A stretch of DNA of 64,000 nucleotides from Castanea sativa (lineage: Eukaryota; Streptophyta; Magnoliopsida; Fagales; Fagaceae), in assembly GCF_040712315.1 (NCBI RefSeq), contig NC_134014.1, positions 38,119,634-38,183,633 on the forward strand. The letters are read 5' to 3'. How positions within the stretch are numbered: position 1 is the stretch's first letter; every line of letters starts with the position of its first letter. The notes beneath the pieces were generated by a model that was not told the DNA's origin, did not search any database, and was given only the letters and a program-made list of their open reading frames with translations. Shown piece by piece: positions 25,703 to 36,741 of this stretch. The position numbers and the translations under genes were made by a program.

Positions 25703-26726
25703 TGATAGGCCAAAAACGTATTGACCCCTTGTGATAGATTAATTAATTAATTATCCAAGTTTATTAATTAATCAAATTAACATGCAAACTCATGGTAGCA
25801 CAAACAAACCACCAATAAACTAAAGTATGCAGCAGAAAGTAAATGACACGGTGATTTGTTTATGAATGGGGAAAACCTACACGGCAAAAACCACACGGGG
25901 TGATTTTAAGGTCACCACTCTCGAAACTCCACTATTATCACAACAAGCGGTTACAAGTAAAGGAATCTCAAGTACCTTACCAATCTATAGTTGAACCCTT
26001 ACCCCAATACTCAATTGAACTTGTTCTGTAGTGACAATTTCTCCTTTCAATGCACGGCTCCCAAGTACGTGACTAACCAGTTGCGCGGATCCCAGTACGC
26101 GACTTCAATCACCAACTAGAGAAGATTTATTGGCTGCAAAGTTCTTCAATTCATTCACACAATGAAGATCAAGAATATGCTTGGTTACAAAACCCTACGG
26201 TGCAAAGACACAGCAACTTCTTCACAAGAGAGATGAACTGCGGCAAGAACTTCGTTTCAAGTTACAATTTGCATGAACAAGGAATTCTCAATGCTTGTGC
26301 AACTTGCCACACTTTGACGGCCCTTAAAATAACCCTTTTATATGTCTAGGGTTAGGAGAAAAGAAGGCCCAAAGACACATCCACGGATTAGAGTTAAAAC
26401 AGAACTAGGAATCTATTTTTCTTAAATCTCGACAGCTACAAGTGTCGAGGTGCTGTCAAGCAGCTGTTGAGCCTCAGGGCTAGAACAACTTCTTAAAGCT
26501 CGATAGATGCAGCTGTCGAGCTTTGATGAAGAGCACTTCTGAACTTGTTTCTTGGACAGACTTGCATAGCTTTAACACTTGATCTTGAAACCTTGTTTCT
26601 TGAAGCATTAACTTCATCCTAAATGTACCCAATTACAAGTAAAGTGCGTTTTGACAAAGGATTAGCCAATTACATAAATAATGAATGACATATGTTCTAA
26701 ACAAGTGAAACACATATGTCCTAACA
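25703..26726 (-). repeat. 3' LTR of element B
   Basis: 1,024 bp, TGATAGGCC to CCTAACA, followed by the CTCCCCATTTGGC polypurine region. About 5% different from the corresponding part of 31262-32045. Confidence 0.82.
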
Positions 26727-27298
26727 ATCTCCCCATTTGGCAATCCGTGACAAAACCACAACCAACAAATGAACATATGAGAGAAGTCATATAAATCACT
26801 CAACTCATATACACTTGTTGAATACAATAAAATCTATCCTATCACAAACTCTTGAAAAACTTTGCAAGAAGAGAGTTTATGACAAGTAGACTTTGACAAC
26901 CTGTATCTCTAAAACACTTTAAACAAAACTCATCAAGGCATCTTAGTGTGAAACAGAATTAATAGATTGCATAAAAATAAAGAAACATGTGTATAAAGAA
27001 AAAAAAGAAACAACACATGTAGAGATAGGTGAAAGAAACATACAACATCATATATATATATATATATATATAACAAAATGAGCACAATGTATGTAATAAT
27101 GGTCACAAGACCTAGGTACAAGAAGATTATGTATATAAAGTAGAGAAAAGAAAAAAATACAAGTAATCTTCACTACATCTCTCAGCACTCAACACTCCCC
27201 CTATCAAAAAGTCCCTATACAAACTCTCCCTAAGCATGACTACTCTCATAACCCAAGACTACTCCCCATTTTTGTCAAAAGTGACAAAGGGTAGAGTG

Positions 27299-28559
27299 TC
27301 AAGTAAACATCTCATCGGTAGAGCTAGCATCTCCATCATCATCATCATCCGAAGCATCATCGTCATCACCATCATCATCCCCAGACGTGGAAGCCATAGG
27401 AGATGGTGGAGGAGAAGCCTCAGGAGCAAAACCACCCATGGTCGCCTGTCGCCTAGCAATGCTACCAACACGAATATTCACCTGATACAACTCTGTAGAG
27501 AGTGCATCGAGGTGAGCATCCATGCGCTGAAGCTACGCCATGATATCTCCTAGTGACACATCGCTCGAAGAAGAGAAGGGAGCGGATGAAGCATGAGCAG
27601 CTCTGGATGGAACGGAACGAGGGGAGAGAGCAGCTGAACCTGTCTGATGCGACCAAAATTGTGCCTCACTACATTTTACGGTAGCGGCATCTATGGCAAC
27701 CATAACAGAAAAAGGGTCAAAGACAGAAAAAGGGATAGAAAAATGGCGTAAAATCCTCATGATAGCGGAAGGAAAGATCAGCTTATCACGGGTAGCCATA
27801 ACCTTATACACATCTAAGATGGAAAAGATAAAATGCGAAGGAAAGTTAATGGTAAGATCCTCAATAAGAGACAACAGAAAACGAGCACGAGGCTCTGTGA
27901 TAGAGTTGTAATGAGAGAGAAGATGTACAACAAAAGTCATTACCATGTTTAAGAAACGAGGACCTTTAGCAAAAGGTCAACATAACATAAACTGGCGCTC
28001 ACCCCAATCAGAAGGGTGCTCACAAAAAGCAGAAATCATCTAGTCTTTGGACATAGTCCGTAGACGCTCACAACTAGGGTAGTCAGGATGCGCAACCTTC
28101 GGAACATGGAGCACATCGGAAACCAACTTCGGTGTGACAAACTATGCGCGTACCTTGAATGCGAGTGAGAAAGAGAGGTACTAAATAATCAAATCCATGC
28201 ATGTTGGAGTAAAAATCCTCAATCAACACGGAAGGACAAGTGACCGAGACGTCACACAGTGACTCCCATTCCCGTTTGTGAAAGACATCTGGAAGGTCAG
28301 TGTCGGCAAAGTCTACCAGAACAACGTGGTGTTCCGAATGAACACCTCGTTTAGAGAAGTTCTCCAAGAAGTCCTAATGGGCTTTCTCATCACGAAACCG
28401 AACAGAGATAGGAGTGGAATTAGAAGATGAAGAGGCCCTAGAACAAAGAAGGTTCTGGGTCGGAATAGACTTACGTTTAGGTGCCATAGACACTACTAAC
28501 GCAAACAAAGATAGAAGGGGGGAGACAGAAACAATCAAAAAAGTCCCAAAATAGTTCAA
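27299..28559 (-). pseudogene. accessory ORF of element B (Transposase_32-like), broken
   Basis: The start is the ATG of MAPKRKSIP near 28485, preceded by open frame. Segments read in order: a basic/Ser-rich N-terminus, FSKRGVHSEH with CPSVLIEDFYSNMHGF (28367-28083), a segment with HYNSITEPRARF (27946-27533), and a C-terminus with MDAHLDALS (27523-27299) ending in an acidic D/G/S tract. Frameshifts and stops break it at about 28371 and between 28083 and 27946. The function of this protein in SIRE-like elements is not known to me; it sits where SIRE elements carry an env-like gene, but no signal peptide or membrane segment is evident. Confidence 0.7.
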
Positions 28560-29039
28560 CTATAACAAGTATATTGAAAAGAAAGGATGTATGCATGGGG
28601 AATGCATGAACATGTGACATGCACTATGAAAAACATCATGGGCTCAACCCAATCCAATCCTACCAGCACACAAACATATTTCACACATCTAACTGCATGA
28701 GAATACTGTTTGAATGTTAATGTGATGCAATGTATGGAGTTTTTAAGATCAAAACTACAAAACCCATCCCAAAAATTTCAACACAAACTCATCAAATTTG
28801 AAAAACCCCAAAATTTTCAAAAACCCCAAAATCTAGGTTTCAAAAAGATGAAATGCATGTAGAATGATGAAAAAGAAGCTTACCAAGTGAAGAAAAACTT
28901 GAAGAAGCTTTGAGAAACCTTGAGAAAAAGATTTGGAGTGAGAGAGAGAGTTTGCGAAGTTGAAAAGAAAAGTTTTGAGAGAGAGATCGAGAGAAATGAG
29001 AATCGGATCACACAGAACCTTTATATAGAACTTCAGTAA

Positions 29040-29380
29040 ATCTCGACAGATGCAGGTATCGAGAGGTGTCGAGACATCTGTTGAGATAGGTGTCAAGGAA
29101 TACACATCGACAGATCCAGCTATCGAGAAGGTGTCGAGAACCAAACACAAACAAGAAAGCTGAAGCTCGATCGATCCACCAGGTGTCGAGAAGCTATCGA
29201 GAGGATAGAAAGTTTCTTGATCGATCCAGAAGGTGTCGAAAAGCTATCGAGAGGACAGAAAGTTTCTCGATTGATCCAGAAGGTGTCGAGAAGCTATCGA
29301 GATTGCGATAAGAAAAAGCTGAGAAGCTCGACAGACAGCCAGGTATCGAGGAGGTGTCGAGCCAACTTTCTAAAACAGTT
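29040..29380. repeat. TCGAG-rich minisatellite in element B spacer
   Basis: Repeats of about 55-60 bp built on CTATCGAGA, GACAGAAAGTTTCT and CGATCGATCC. A related array occurs at 61680-61880 in the element at the right end of the window. Confidence 0.65.
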
Positions 29381-29944
29381 TTTCGAGAAGGGAAAAACAC
29401 AAACATGAATGCAATCAATCATGCAACTCAACCAATGATCCAATCAACACAATAAACTCTTAAAAACATCTTTCAACAACAATCTTAAGCACATGGATCT
29501 CAAAACATGCACTCACACACAAAACACGTCTAACCAATTTTATATTTCAAAAACAAGTTAAGAAAGTTTAGTGAGTATACATCAACGCATGTAAATCTTG
29601 TGATGGCCAAATCACATTATACCTGCATATGTATGAAAAGTAGCAAAGAATATTGTTTGTTGTGTGTAAAAACATCGCAAGATTGCACAAGTGTCTCTAT
29701 GTTATGACGATTTGAAATATGAGAAAATCACTCTAACTCACACACAATCATAACTGTTTGATGGGGACTATCACCTTTGAGGTACATTCTATAACTCCCA
29801 CATCTCCTAGAAAACATGCTTGCAATCATATTTAAAGCATTTTTGATCTTTTTGCTTTTATTTTCTTTGCATATTTTCTTTTTATTAAGAATATCATGCA
29901 TGGGTATATGAAAGAGAGAAAAGAGATACCCAGTTATGTTAAGC

Positions 29945-30028
29945 TTTTGACATTGCACTTTTGCTATGCGGAAGCATACAGATGTCATTGACATTGCACT
30001 TTTGCTATGCCGAAGCATACAGATGTCA
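29945..30028. repeat. about 42-bp tandem duplication in SIRE spacer
   Basis: Two copies of a unit containing TTGCACTTTTGCTATG and CATACAGATGTCAT. Element G has the same duplication near 62468-62550, while element A has a single diverged copy near 25550. This ties B and G together as sister variants. Confidence 0.6.
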
Positions 30029-30492
30029 TATCATGATTGGCGAGTAACAGTGGTGAGATGGTTATTTATGCCTTTCTCTTAGGATTTTCTAGTTCAACCC
30101 ATCAAAAAGAGTGATACGAGTGTTAAGTTCAAGAGATCACTTAACCTTACTCATCACAAACAAAGAGCTACAAAGCTCACTTGCTTAGTTGTGTATAGAG
30201 ATGCTCATCTAAGCTACAAGAGATACAAAGGTTAGAAAACTCTGTTTCAATGGCCATTTTAAGGTTCACAAGAACCGATGTACACAAAACACACACTGTT
30301 TTTTGTCTTTTCTGATTTTTCAATTTTTTTTTTTTTAAAATAAAATAAAACAAAACTGAAAACACACAAACAAAAACATGTTAAACAAGATAAAACAATG
30401 CATAAAACTAGACTGGCTCAAAAACAGAAAGCAAAACACACAAGTAATGCAAAACAAAAACAAGAAGGGGAGAGAGAGAAAAAGTGAATAAG

Positions 30493-31260
30493 TCACTTGG
30501 AACCCTTTTCCTTCCACACCTTGGAAGAACCTTTCCTATTAGCAAAACCTTGAACCGATGATGAGGGAGAAGGATTGAAACCATTCAAGTTCGAAAGGAA
30601 CATAAGGGCTTTGAGAAGATCTCCAAGAGGAGAAAGAGAGGTTTGAAGCTGATTCTGGTTCCCAGATGCTATCATGCTATTGCTCTGTTGAGTGGCTAAC
30701 CACTTATAGCAATTTGGTTGAGTATGACCGGCAACACCACAATGATGACAAAGATGCTGCTTCTTCTGTTTAGGCTTTTGAGAGTTAGCCTTCTTAGTCC
30801 TAGGGTTTTTAGTGTCCTTCTTCTCAAGCTTAGAGGGTGCTCCTAAGATAGATTTACCCTTGTCTAAGTATTCACTAGCTAATTCAGTTTTAACATCATT
30901 GTTCTCAATTTTAATATTATTAGCACGAGGAACAAAAATAGTAGCACTAGCAGAAGCATTATTAGAAGAAGAGAATTCATACCCCAATCCTATTCGATTA
31001 GAAGCAGATTTCTGAATGCTGAGCATCTCATCCATCTTCGCACTTGATGCCCTCTCTAATTGAGCTCTAACTTGAAACAACTCCACTTCAAGCTTCTTGA
31101 TCTTCTCAACCAAGAAGTTGTTCTCAAATCTCAGTGCTCCAATAGTTTGATTAGCTTCATCAACCTTTGTGGAAAGTTCCTCATGGTTAAGTTCCACATT
31201 ACTAAGCTTCTTGGTGGCTAGCCTATAGAGTTTCTCATGCTTCTCAGAAAGCTTGTACAT
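30493..31260 (-). CDS. gag C-terminal part of element B (5'-truncated)
   Basis: An open frame of 255 codons. A coiled-coil-like N-terminal half (heptad-rich, LSEKHEKLYRL to about residue 75) is followed by a Lys-rich linker and one CCHC zinc knuckle, CHHCGVAGHTQPNC, near residue 168. This is the nucleocapsid part of a SIRE-type gag, which packages element RNA. The 5' end is fused to a truncated LTR at 31262, so there is no native start. Downstream there is no protease; the post-pol spacer follows at once. Probably not translated as a full Gag. Confidence 0.75.
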   Translation of the reverse strand: MYKLSEKHEKLYRLATKKLSNVELNHEELSTKVDEANQTIGALRFENNFLVEKIKKLEVELFQVRAQLERASSAKMDEMLSIQKSASNRIGLGYEFSSSNNASASATIFVPRANNIKIENNDVKTELASEYLDKGKSILGAPSKLEKKDTKNPRTKKANSQKPKQKKQHLCHHCGVAGHTQPNCYKWLATQQSNSMIASGNQNQLQTSLSPLGDLLKALMFLSNLNGFNPSPSSSVQGFANRKGSSKVWKEKGSK

Positions 31261-31261
31261 T

Positions 31262-32045
31262 TTCTCAAGTACCTTACCAACCTACAGTTGAACTCTTACC
31301 TCAATACCCAATTGGACTTGTTCTGTAGTGACAGTTTCTCCTTTCAATGCACGGCTCCCAAGTACGTGACTAACCAATTGCGCGGATCCCAGTACGCAAC
31401 TTCAATCACCAACTAGAGAAGATTTATTGGCTACAAAGTTCTTCAATTCATCCACACGATGAAGATCAAGAAGATGCTTGGTTACAAAACCCTACGGTGC
31501 AAAGACACAGCAACTTCTTCACAAGAGAGATGAACTGGGGCAAGAACTTTGTTTCAAGTTACAATTTGCATGAAGAAGGAATTCTCAATGCTTGTGCAAC
31601 TTGCCACACTTTGACGGCCCTTAAAATAATCCTTTTATATGTCTAGGGTTAGGAGAAAAGAAGGCCCAAAGACACATCCACAGATTAGAGGTAAAACAGA
31701 ACTAGGAATCTGTTTTTCTTAAATCTCGACAGCTACAAGTGTCGAGGTGCTGTCGAGTAGCTGTCGAGGTGCTGTCGAGCAGCTGTCGAGTCTCGGGGCT
31801 AGAAAAGCTTCTTAAAGCTCGATAGATGCAGCTGTCGAGCTTTAATGAAGAGCACTTCTCAACTTGTTTCTTGGACAGACTTGCATGGCTTTAACACTTG
31901 ATCTTGAAACCTTGTTTCTTGAAGCATTAACCTCATCCTAAATCTACCTAATTACAAGTAAAGTGCGTTTTGACAAAGGATTAACCAATTACATAAATAA
32001 TGAATTACATATGTTCTAAACAAGTGAAACACATATATCCTAACA
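31262..32045 (-). repeat. truncated 5' LTR of element B
   Basis: About 784 bp of LTR ending CCTAACA and followed by TSD AATCA. Its inner end is fused to gag at a TCTCAAGTACC segment also present in the intact LTR near 25966, so LTR end, PBS and gag N-terminus were lost in one deletion. It holds an extra repeat of about 20 bp in the CTGTCGAG region relative to 25703-26726. Confidence 0.75.
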
Positions 32046-32359
32046 AATCATACTCATCACAAACACGAGTCACAAAGCTCACTTGCTTAGTTGTGCATTA
32101 AAATGCTCATCTAAGCTACAAATGATACAAAGTTTAGAAAACTTTGTTTCCATAGCCATCCAAAGTACAGAAGTGCCAATGTACACAAAACACACATTGT
32201 TTTTATATTTTTCTGAATTTTCAATTTTTTTAATTTTTTTAATGAAAAACAAAACAAAGCAAAACTAAAAACAAACAAACAAAAACATGTTAAACAAAAC
32301 ATATCGTAAAACTAGAATGCAATGCATGAGGAATGAGGAGAAGGAGAAAAGATCACTCT

Positions 32360-35300
32360 ATGGAGATCACACCAATTTTTTGGCATAGGAATTCAAACCG
32401 TCTGCTATCAAGAGGTTTAGTGAACAAATCAATCTTTTGATCATCAGTGTGAATGAACTTAAGAGTAAGAGTACCATCTTTAACTAGCTCCCGAATGAAG
32501 TGGTGTTAAATCTCTATATGTTTTGTTCGAGAATGTTGAACAGGATTCTTAGAGATATTAATGGCACCGGTATTGTCACAATAGATGGTAAGATGTTCTT
32601 GACGAATACCATAATCAAGAAGGAGTTTTTGCATCCACAGAAGTTGGGTGCAGCAACTACCGGCAACGATATAATTAGCCTCAGCGGTGGACAAAGAGAT
32701 GGAATTCTGCTTTTTGCTCATCCAAGAGACAAGATTATTACCCGCATAAAAACAACCCCCTGAAGTACTTTTTCTATTATTAGCATTCCCAGCTAAGACA
32801 TCATTGGTGTCCTTGCTATACCACACATCAAAATCAGCTATGGATTTTACATACTTTATGATTCATTTCAAAGCAATCATATGAGACTCTTTGGAATTAG
32901 CCTGATATCTAGCACACACTCCTACACTGTAACTAATGTCAGATCCACTAGTAGTAAGGTAAAGAAAACTACTTATTATGCTTCTATATAGAGAATAATC
33001 AAAACTTTTTCCTAACAAATCAACAATGAGTTTAACATTTGGGCTCATAGAGGTTTTAACAGAACTAGCAGATTTCAAACCAAACTTTTTCACAAGATTT
33101 TTAACATATTTAGATTGATATATGAATATACATGATTCTTCCTAACAGATCTGTAATTCAAGGAAGTGATTCAACTCTCTAATCATGCTCATCTCGAACT
33201 CGGCTTGCATGAGTTTGGAGAAATTATGAGCATGTTCATCCTTTGTTGACCCAAAGATGATATCATCAACATAGATTTGAGCAACTATCAACTCTTCATC
33301 TTCCCTTTTGATAAAGAGTGTTTGAACAGCTTATCCTCTTGTGAAACCATATGAGAGAAAATATTGTGTAAGCCAGTCATACCAAGCTCTGGGTGCTTGC
33401 TTTAATCGGAAAGTGTGGATCAATGAATCCTTTAGGCTGAGCCACATAAACATCAGTCTTTACATCCATTTGGTAAAGCTTGAACTTCAAGTGACATGCT
33501 AGGGCTAGAAGAACCCTAATGGATTCCATACGAGCTACAGGAGCAAATGTCTCATCATAATCTACTCCTTCCATTTGGGAGTATCTTAGAGCCACAAGAC
33601 GAGCCTTGTTGCATCACATTTCCCTCCTCATCAGTTTTATTGCGAAATATTCACTTTGTGCCAATGATGTGCTCTCCTTCCAGTCTAAGTACTAGGGTCC
33701 AGACATTATTCCTTTGAAACTAAATCAGTTCATCATGCATAGCCTCAACCCAGCTTTCATCCTGGAGAGCTTCCTCAACCTTAGTGGATTCAACCTGCAA
33801 CAAATAGTAAGAATAAGACACAAAGTTAGCAACACATTTATTAATTGTACGCTTTCTTAGTTTAAGTTCATTCATATTTCCCACAATAACTTCAAGAGGG
33901 TGATTCAACTTAATCCTTGAGGAAGGTCCTTTCTCTTTATTAGATTCAGAATCAGGTGAGGTAGGAATGTCTGCTGAAACTTCTACAACACTTGGAGTGC
34001 TTGTAGATACGGGCTCTTGATCAACTATTTCTTGAACAACCTTAGGCTCAGGAGGAAGAATTTCCTTAGGTATCTCCTCACTAATTTTCTCAGAACCAGA
34101 ATCTGAAACTTCATCAATAACAACATTGACTGTTTCCATCACCTTCTTGGTTCTTTTGTTGTACACTCGATAAGCTTTGCTAGTGAAGGAGTATCCCAAA
34201 AATATTACTTCATTGCTTCGAGAGACAAATTTTCCCTCTTCTCTCTATCCTTAAGGATGAAGCAAGTACTTCCAAAGATTCTAAAACACTTCACATTTGG
34301 TTTTCTTCCCTTCCACAACTCATAGGGAGTCTTCTTGGTACCGGGTTTGAAATACACCTTATTAACCGTATGACATGCAGTATTGACGGTTTTTCCCCAT
34401 AAATTTTTATCCACATCCTTGTTGTGCAACAGGGCTCTAGCCATCTCCTGAATGACTTTGTTCTTTCTTTCTACTACACCATTTTGCTGAGGAGTAATAA
34501 GAGCAAAGAATTCTTGAGATATACCTGATCTCGTGCAAAAGGATTTCATGTGTGAGTTCTCGAATTCTTTACCATGATCACTTCGAATTCAATCAATCTT
34601 CAAGTTCTTCTCATTTTGCAATCTTGTACACAAGGCTTCAATGTGCTCAAGAGCACCTAACTTGGATCTTAGAAGAATGACCCAAGTATACCTGGTGAAA
34701 TCATCTATAACAACCATGATATATCTCTTTCCTCCAGGAGACTCAGTTCTAGTTGGACCCATGAGATCCAGATGTAGTGCTTGGATGTTTTGCTTTTATC
34801 TGTTTCTCAAGCTGACACGGTCCACACACAACATTTTTCACTAGGCTAAGTTTGGTATCCCAAAACTAATTCATGCTTAGATACAATGGACAAATGTTTG
34901 TAGCTAGCATGTCCCATTCTTTGGTGTCATAGGTCTTCATTTGGCAAACAAATACTATTGCACACAATATCAGCATTAGGTACCAATTCATAGCAGTTAT
35001 CAGTAGTGCGAACACTACTTATGAGTTTCTTCCCTTTTGAGAACAGCACCATAAAGTCTTGATCACATATCTGACTTATACTCAACAAATTCACCCTCAA
35101 ACCTTCTACATATAGCACATTTGAGATGTCTGGTAGTCCAGGTAGAGAGATGATTCATTTCCCTTTATCTGTGATTTACTCCCATCACCAAAGGTGACAT
35201 TTTCACCTTTCTTGGACTCAATTACCTTAAACAGAGAGCAGTCTCCAATCATGTGTCGTGAGCATCCACTGTCAAGGTACCACAAACATATGTCCATTAC

Positions 35301-35642
35301 CTTGAATGCAGACTTCATCATAAAGCACACTTCATGCTTACGGGAAAAATCATTAGAAATGGTGTTTTCTCTCATTTTCCATTTATGAACAAAGCCTTTA
35401 ACTTTCACCTTTCTCAAACGAACTCCTCTGCACATTATCATTTTGAGACAGTCTAGATTCTTTTTTGTTATACCAAGACCTTTTTCAATAGTCCTCAAGA
35501 TAGCTTTCAAATAACTTTTAGACTTGCAATTTTTGAAACACTTAATCAAATAGAGATTAGAAAAGCAAGATGTATTCGAAACAAAAGATATTTTCATGCC
35601 GTTTGCAACCATGACAAAAAGGATCAATGGGTCAGACATCAA
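32360..35642 (-). pseudogene. copia pol of element A (protease-integrase-RT-RNase H), broken
   Basis: Minus-strand order: protease-type WYLDSGCSRHM near 35270; integrase core with QQNGVVERKN near 34480; integrase C-terminal and linker (34199-33720); RT N-terminal part with [16 protein letters not shown] near 33560; RT end near 33090-32860; RNase H with KSTSGGC and SLSTAEANY at about 32770-32680; end near 32360. Stops and frameshifts separate the parts, and the RT catalytic region (33100-33370) is out of frame. The start of the ORF at 35642 holds only a little gag. Autonomous function lost. Confidence 0.85.
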
Positions 35643-35668
35643 AGATTAACCCTAATCAGAATGTACCC

Positions 35669-35680
35669 GCTCTGATACCA
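35669..35680 (-). other. primer binding site of element A, tRNA-iMet type
   Basis: TGGTATCAGAGC on the minus strand, two bases inside the 5' LTR. Confidence 0.85.
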
Positions 35681-35682
35681 CT

Positions 35683-36623
35683 TGATAGGCCAGGAATGTA
35701 TTGACCCCTTTGGTAAATTAATCAATTAATTAGCCAAGTTAATTAATTAGATTCAATTGCATGCAATAAGCGTGGTAGCACAAACAAATCACCAACTAAA
35801 GTAGAAAATAACTTTGACACAAGTGATTTGTTAACGGGTGAATTTAACCAGATGAATTTAAGGTCACCACTCCCGAAGATCCACTATTATCAAAACAAAC
35901 GATTACAAGTAAAGGAATCTTAGTACCTTATACCAACCTACAGTTGAATCCTTACCCTAATACATAATTGGACTTGTAATGTAGTGACAATCTCTCCTTT
36001 CAATGCACGGCTCCAAGTACGTGACTAACCAATCGATACACGGATCCTAGTACGTGACTAACACACCAACTTGAGGAAGATGTTGGCTGCAAAGTTCTTT
36101 AGTTCATCCAAACGATGAAGATCAAGAAGCTCCTTGGTTACAAAATCGTTGGCACAAGAATGCAGTAGCTTCTCCAAAGAATATGATGAACTAGGTCAAC
36201 TTTTGTCTCCGGTCACATAATGCATGAAAGGATGCACTGATTCCTTGTGTGACAACCTTTAAAATAATCTTTATATATGTCTAGGGTTGTGAGAAAAGAA
36301 ACCCTACACAAATACACTTGGATATGCGTGAAAATAGATCTAGAAATCTGACTTTCGTAATTCTCAATAGATATTGTTTCTGTCGAGCATACACTTTAAA
36401 CCTCGATAGATATCTATCTGTCAAGACATCTGTCGAGCTTTAATGAGGAGCACTTCTTTTCTTGAAAAGATTTGCATAGCTTCAATACTAAACTTGAACT
36501 CTTGTTCCTTGAAGTACTAAACTCATTCTAGATCTACCCAATTACAAGTAAAGTGCATTTTGTTAAAGGATTAGTCAATCTTACATAACATATGTTCTTA
36601 CAAGTTCCACATATGTCCTAACA
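35683..36623 (-). repeat. 5' LTR of element A
   Basis: 941 bp, TGATAGGCC to CCTAACA, next to the PBS. Confidence 0.82.
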
Positions 36624-36741
36624 CAAGATAAAATGAAGTTCTAATTTAGGGACTCCGTGACCCAATGTCATGCAAAGATTGATCTAAGTTTTGATTTAAG
36701 CCTGTTTAAAGGTTTGATCTAGCAAAGTGTTGAGTGAGATG
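36624..36741. repeat. LecRK-unit flank fragment
   Basis: Matches 6300-6410 (GACTCCGTGA, TTGATTTAAG, AAGTGTTGAGTGAG). It continues at 39152 after element C. Confidence 0.6.

Larger units (their letters stand above)
25703..32045 (-). mobile_element. SIRE-like element B, pol-less, nested in A
   Basis: Perfect TSD AATCA (25698-25702 and 32046-32050) shows one insertion event into element A's spacer; the spacer resumes at 32051 with TACTCATCAC. The left LTR is complete (25703-26726), the right LTR is cut to 31262-32045. Internally on the minus strand: the C-terminal part of gag (31260-30493), a spacer normally found after pol, the accessory ORF (28559-27299) and the polypurine region. Protease, integrase, RT and RNase H are absent, so it needs a helper. 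Confidence 0.85.
22505..36623 (-). mobile_element. SIRE-like Ty1/copia element A (host of nested element B)
   Basis: A minus-strand element with LTRs at 22505-23479 (3') and 35683-36623 (5'), iMet PBS at 35669-35680, a GGGAGGAGATT polypurine tract next to the 3' LTR, copia pol at 35642-32360 and an accessory-ORF remnant near 24890-24170. Element B (25703-32045) sits in its post-pol spacer. LTRs are clearly diverged with indels, so it is older than the gypsy and copia insertions. Flanking GAAGA and CAAGA may be a degraded 5-bp TSD. Most of gag is missing between the PBS and protease. Confidence 0.82.

Noticed and set aside
27259..27553. His/Arg/Ile-rich frames opposite the accessory ORF
   Set aside because: Antisense shadows of the acidic repeat tail on minus.
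29040..29400. Possible CRISPR-like array
   Set aside because: Repeats are contiguous and diverged without unique spacers, in a plant retrotransposon; it is a minisatellite.
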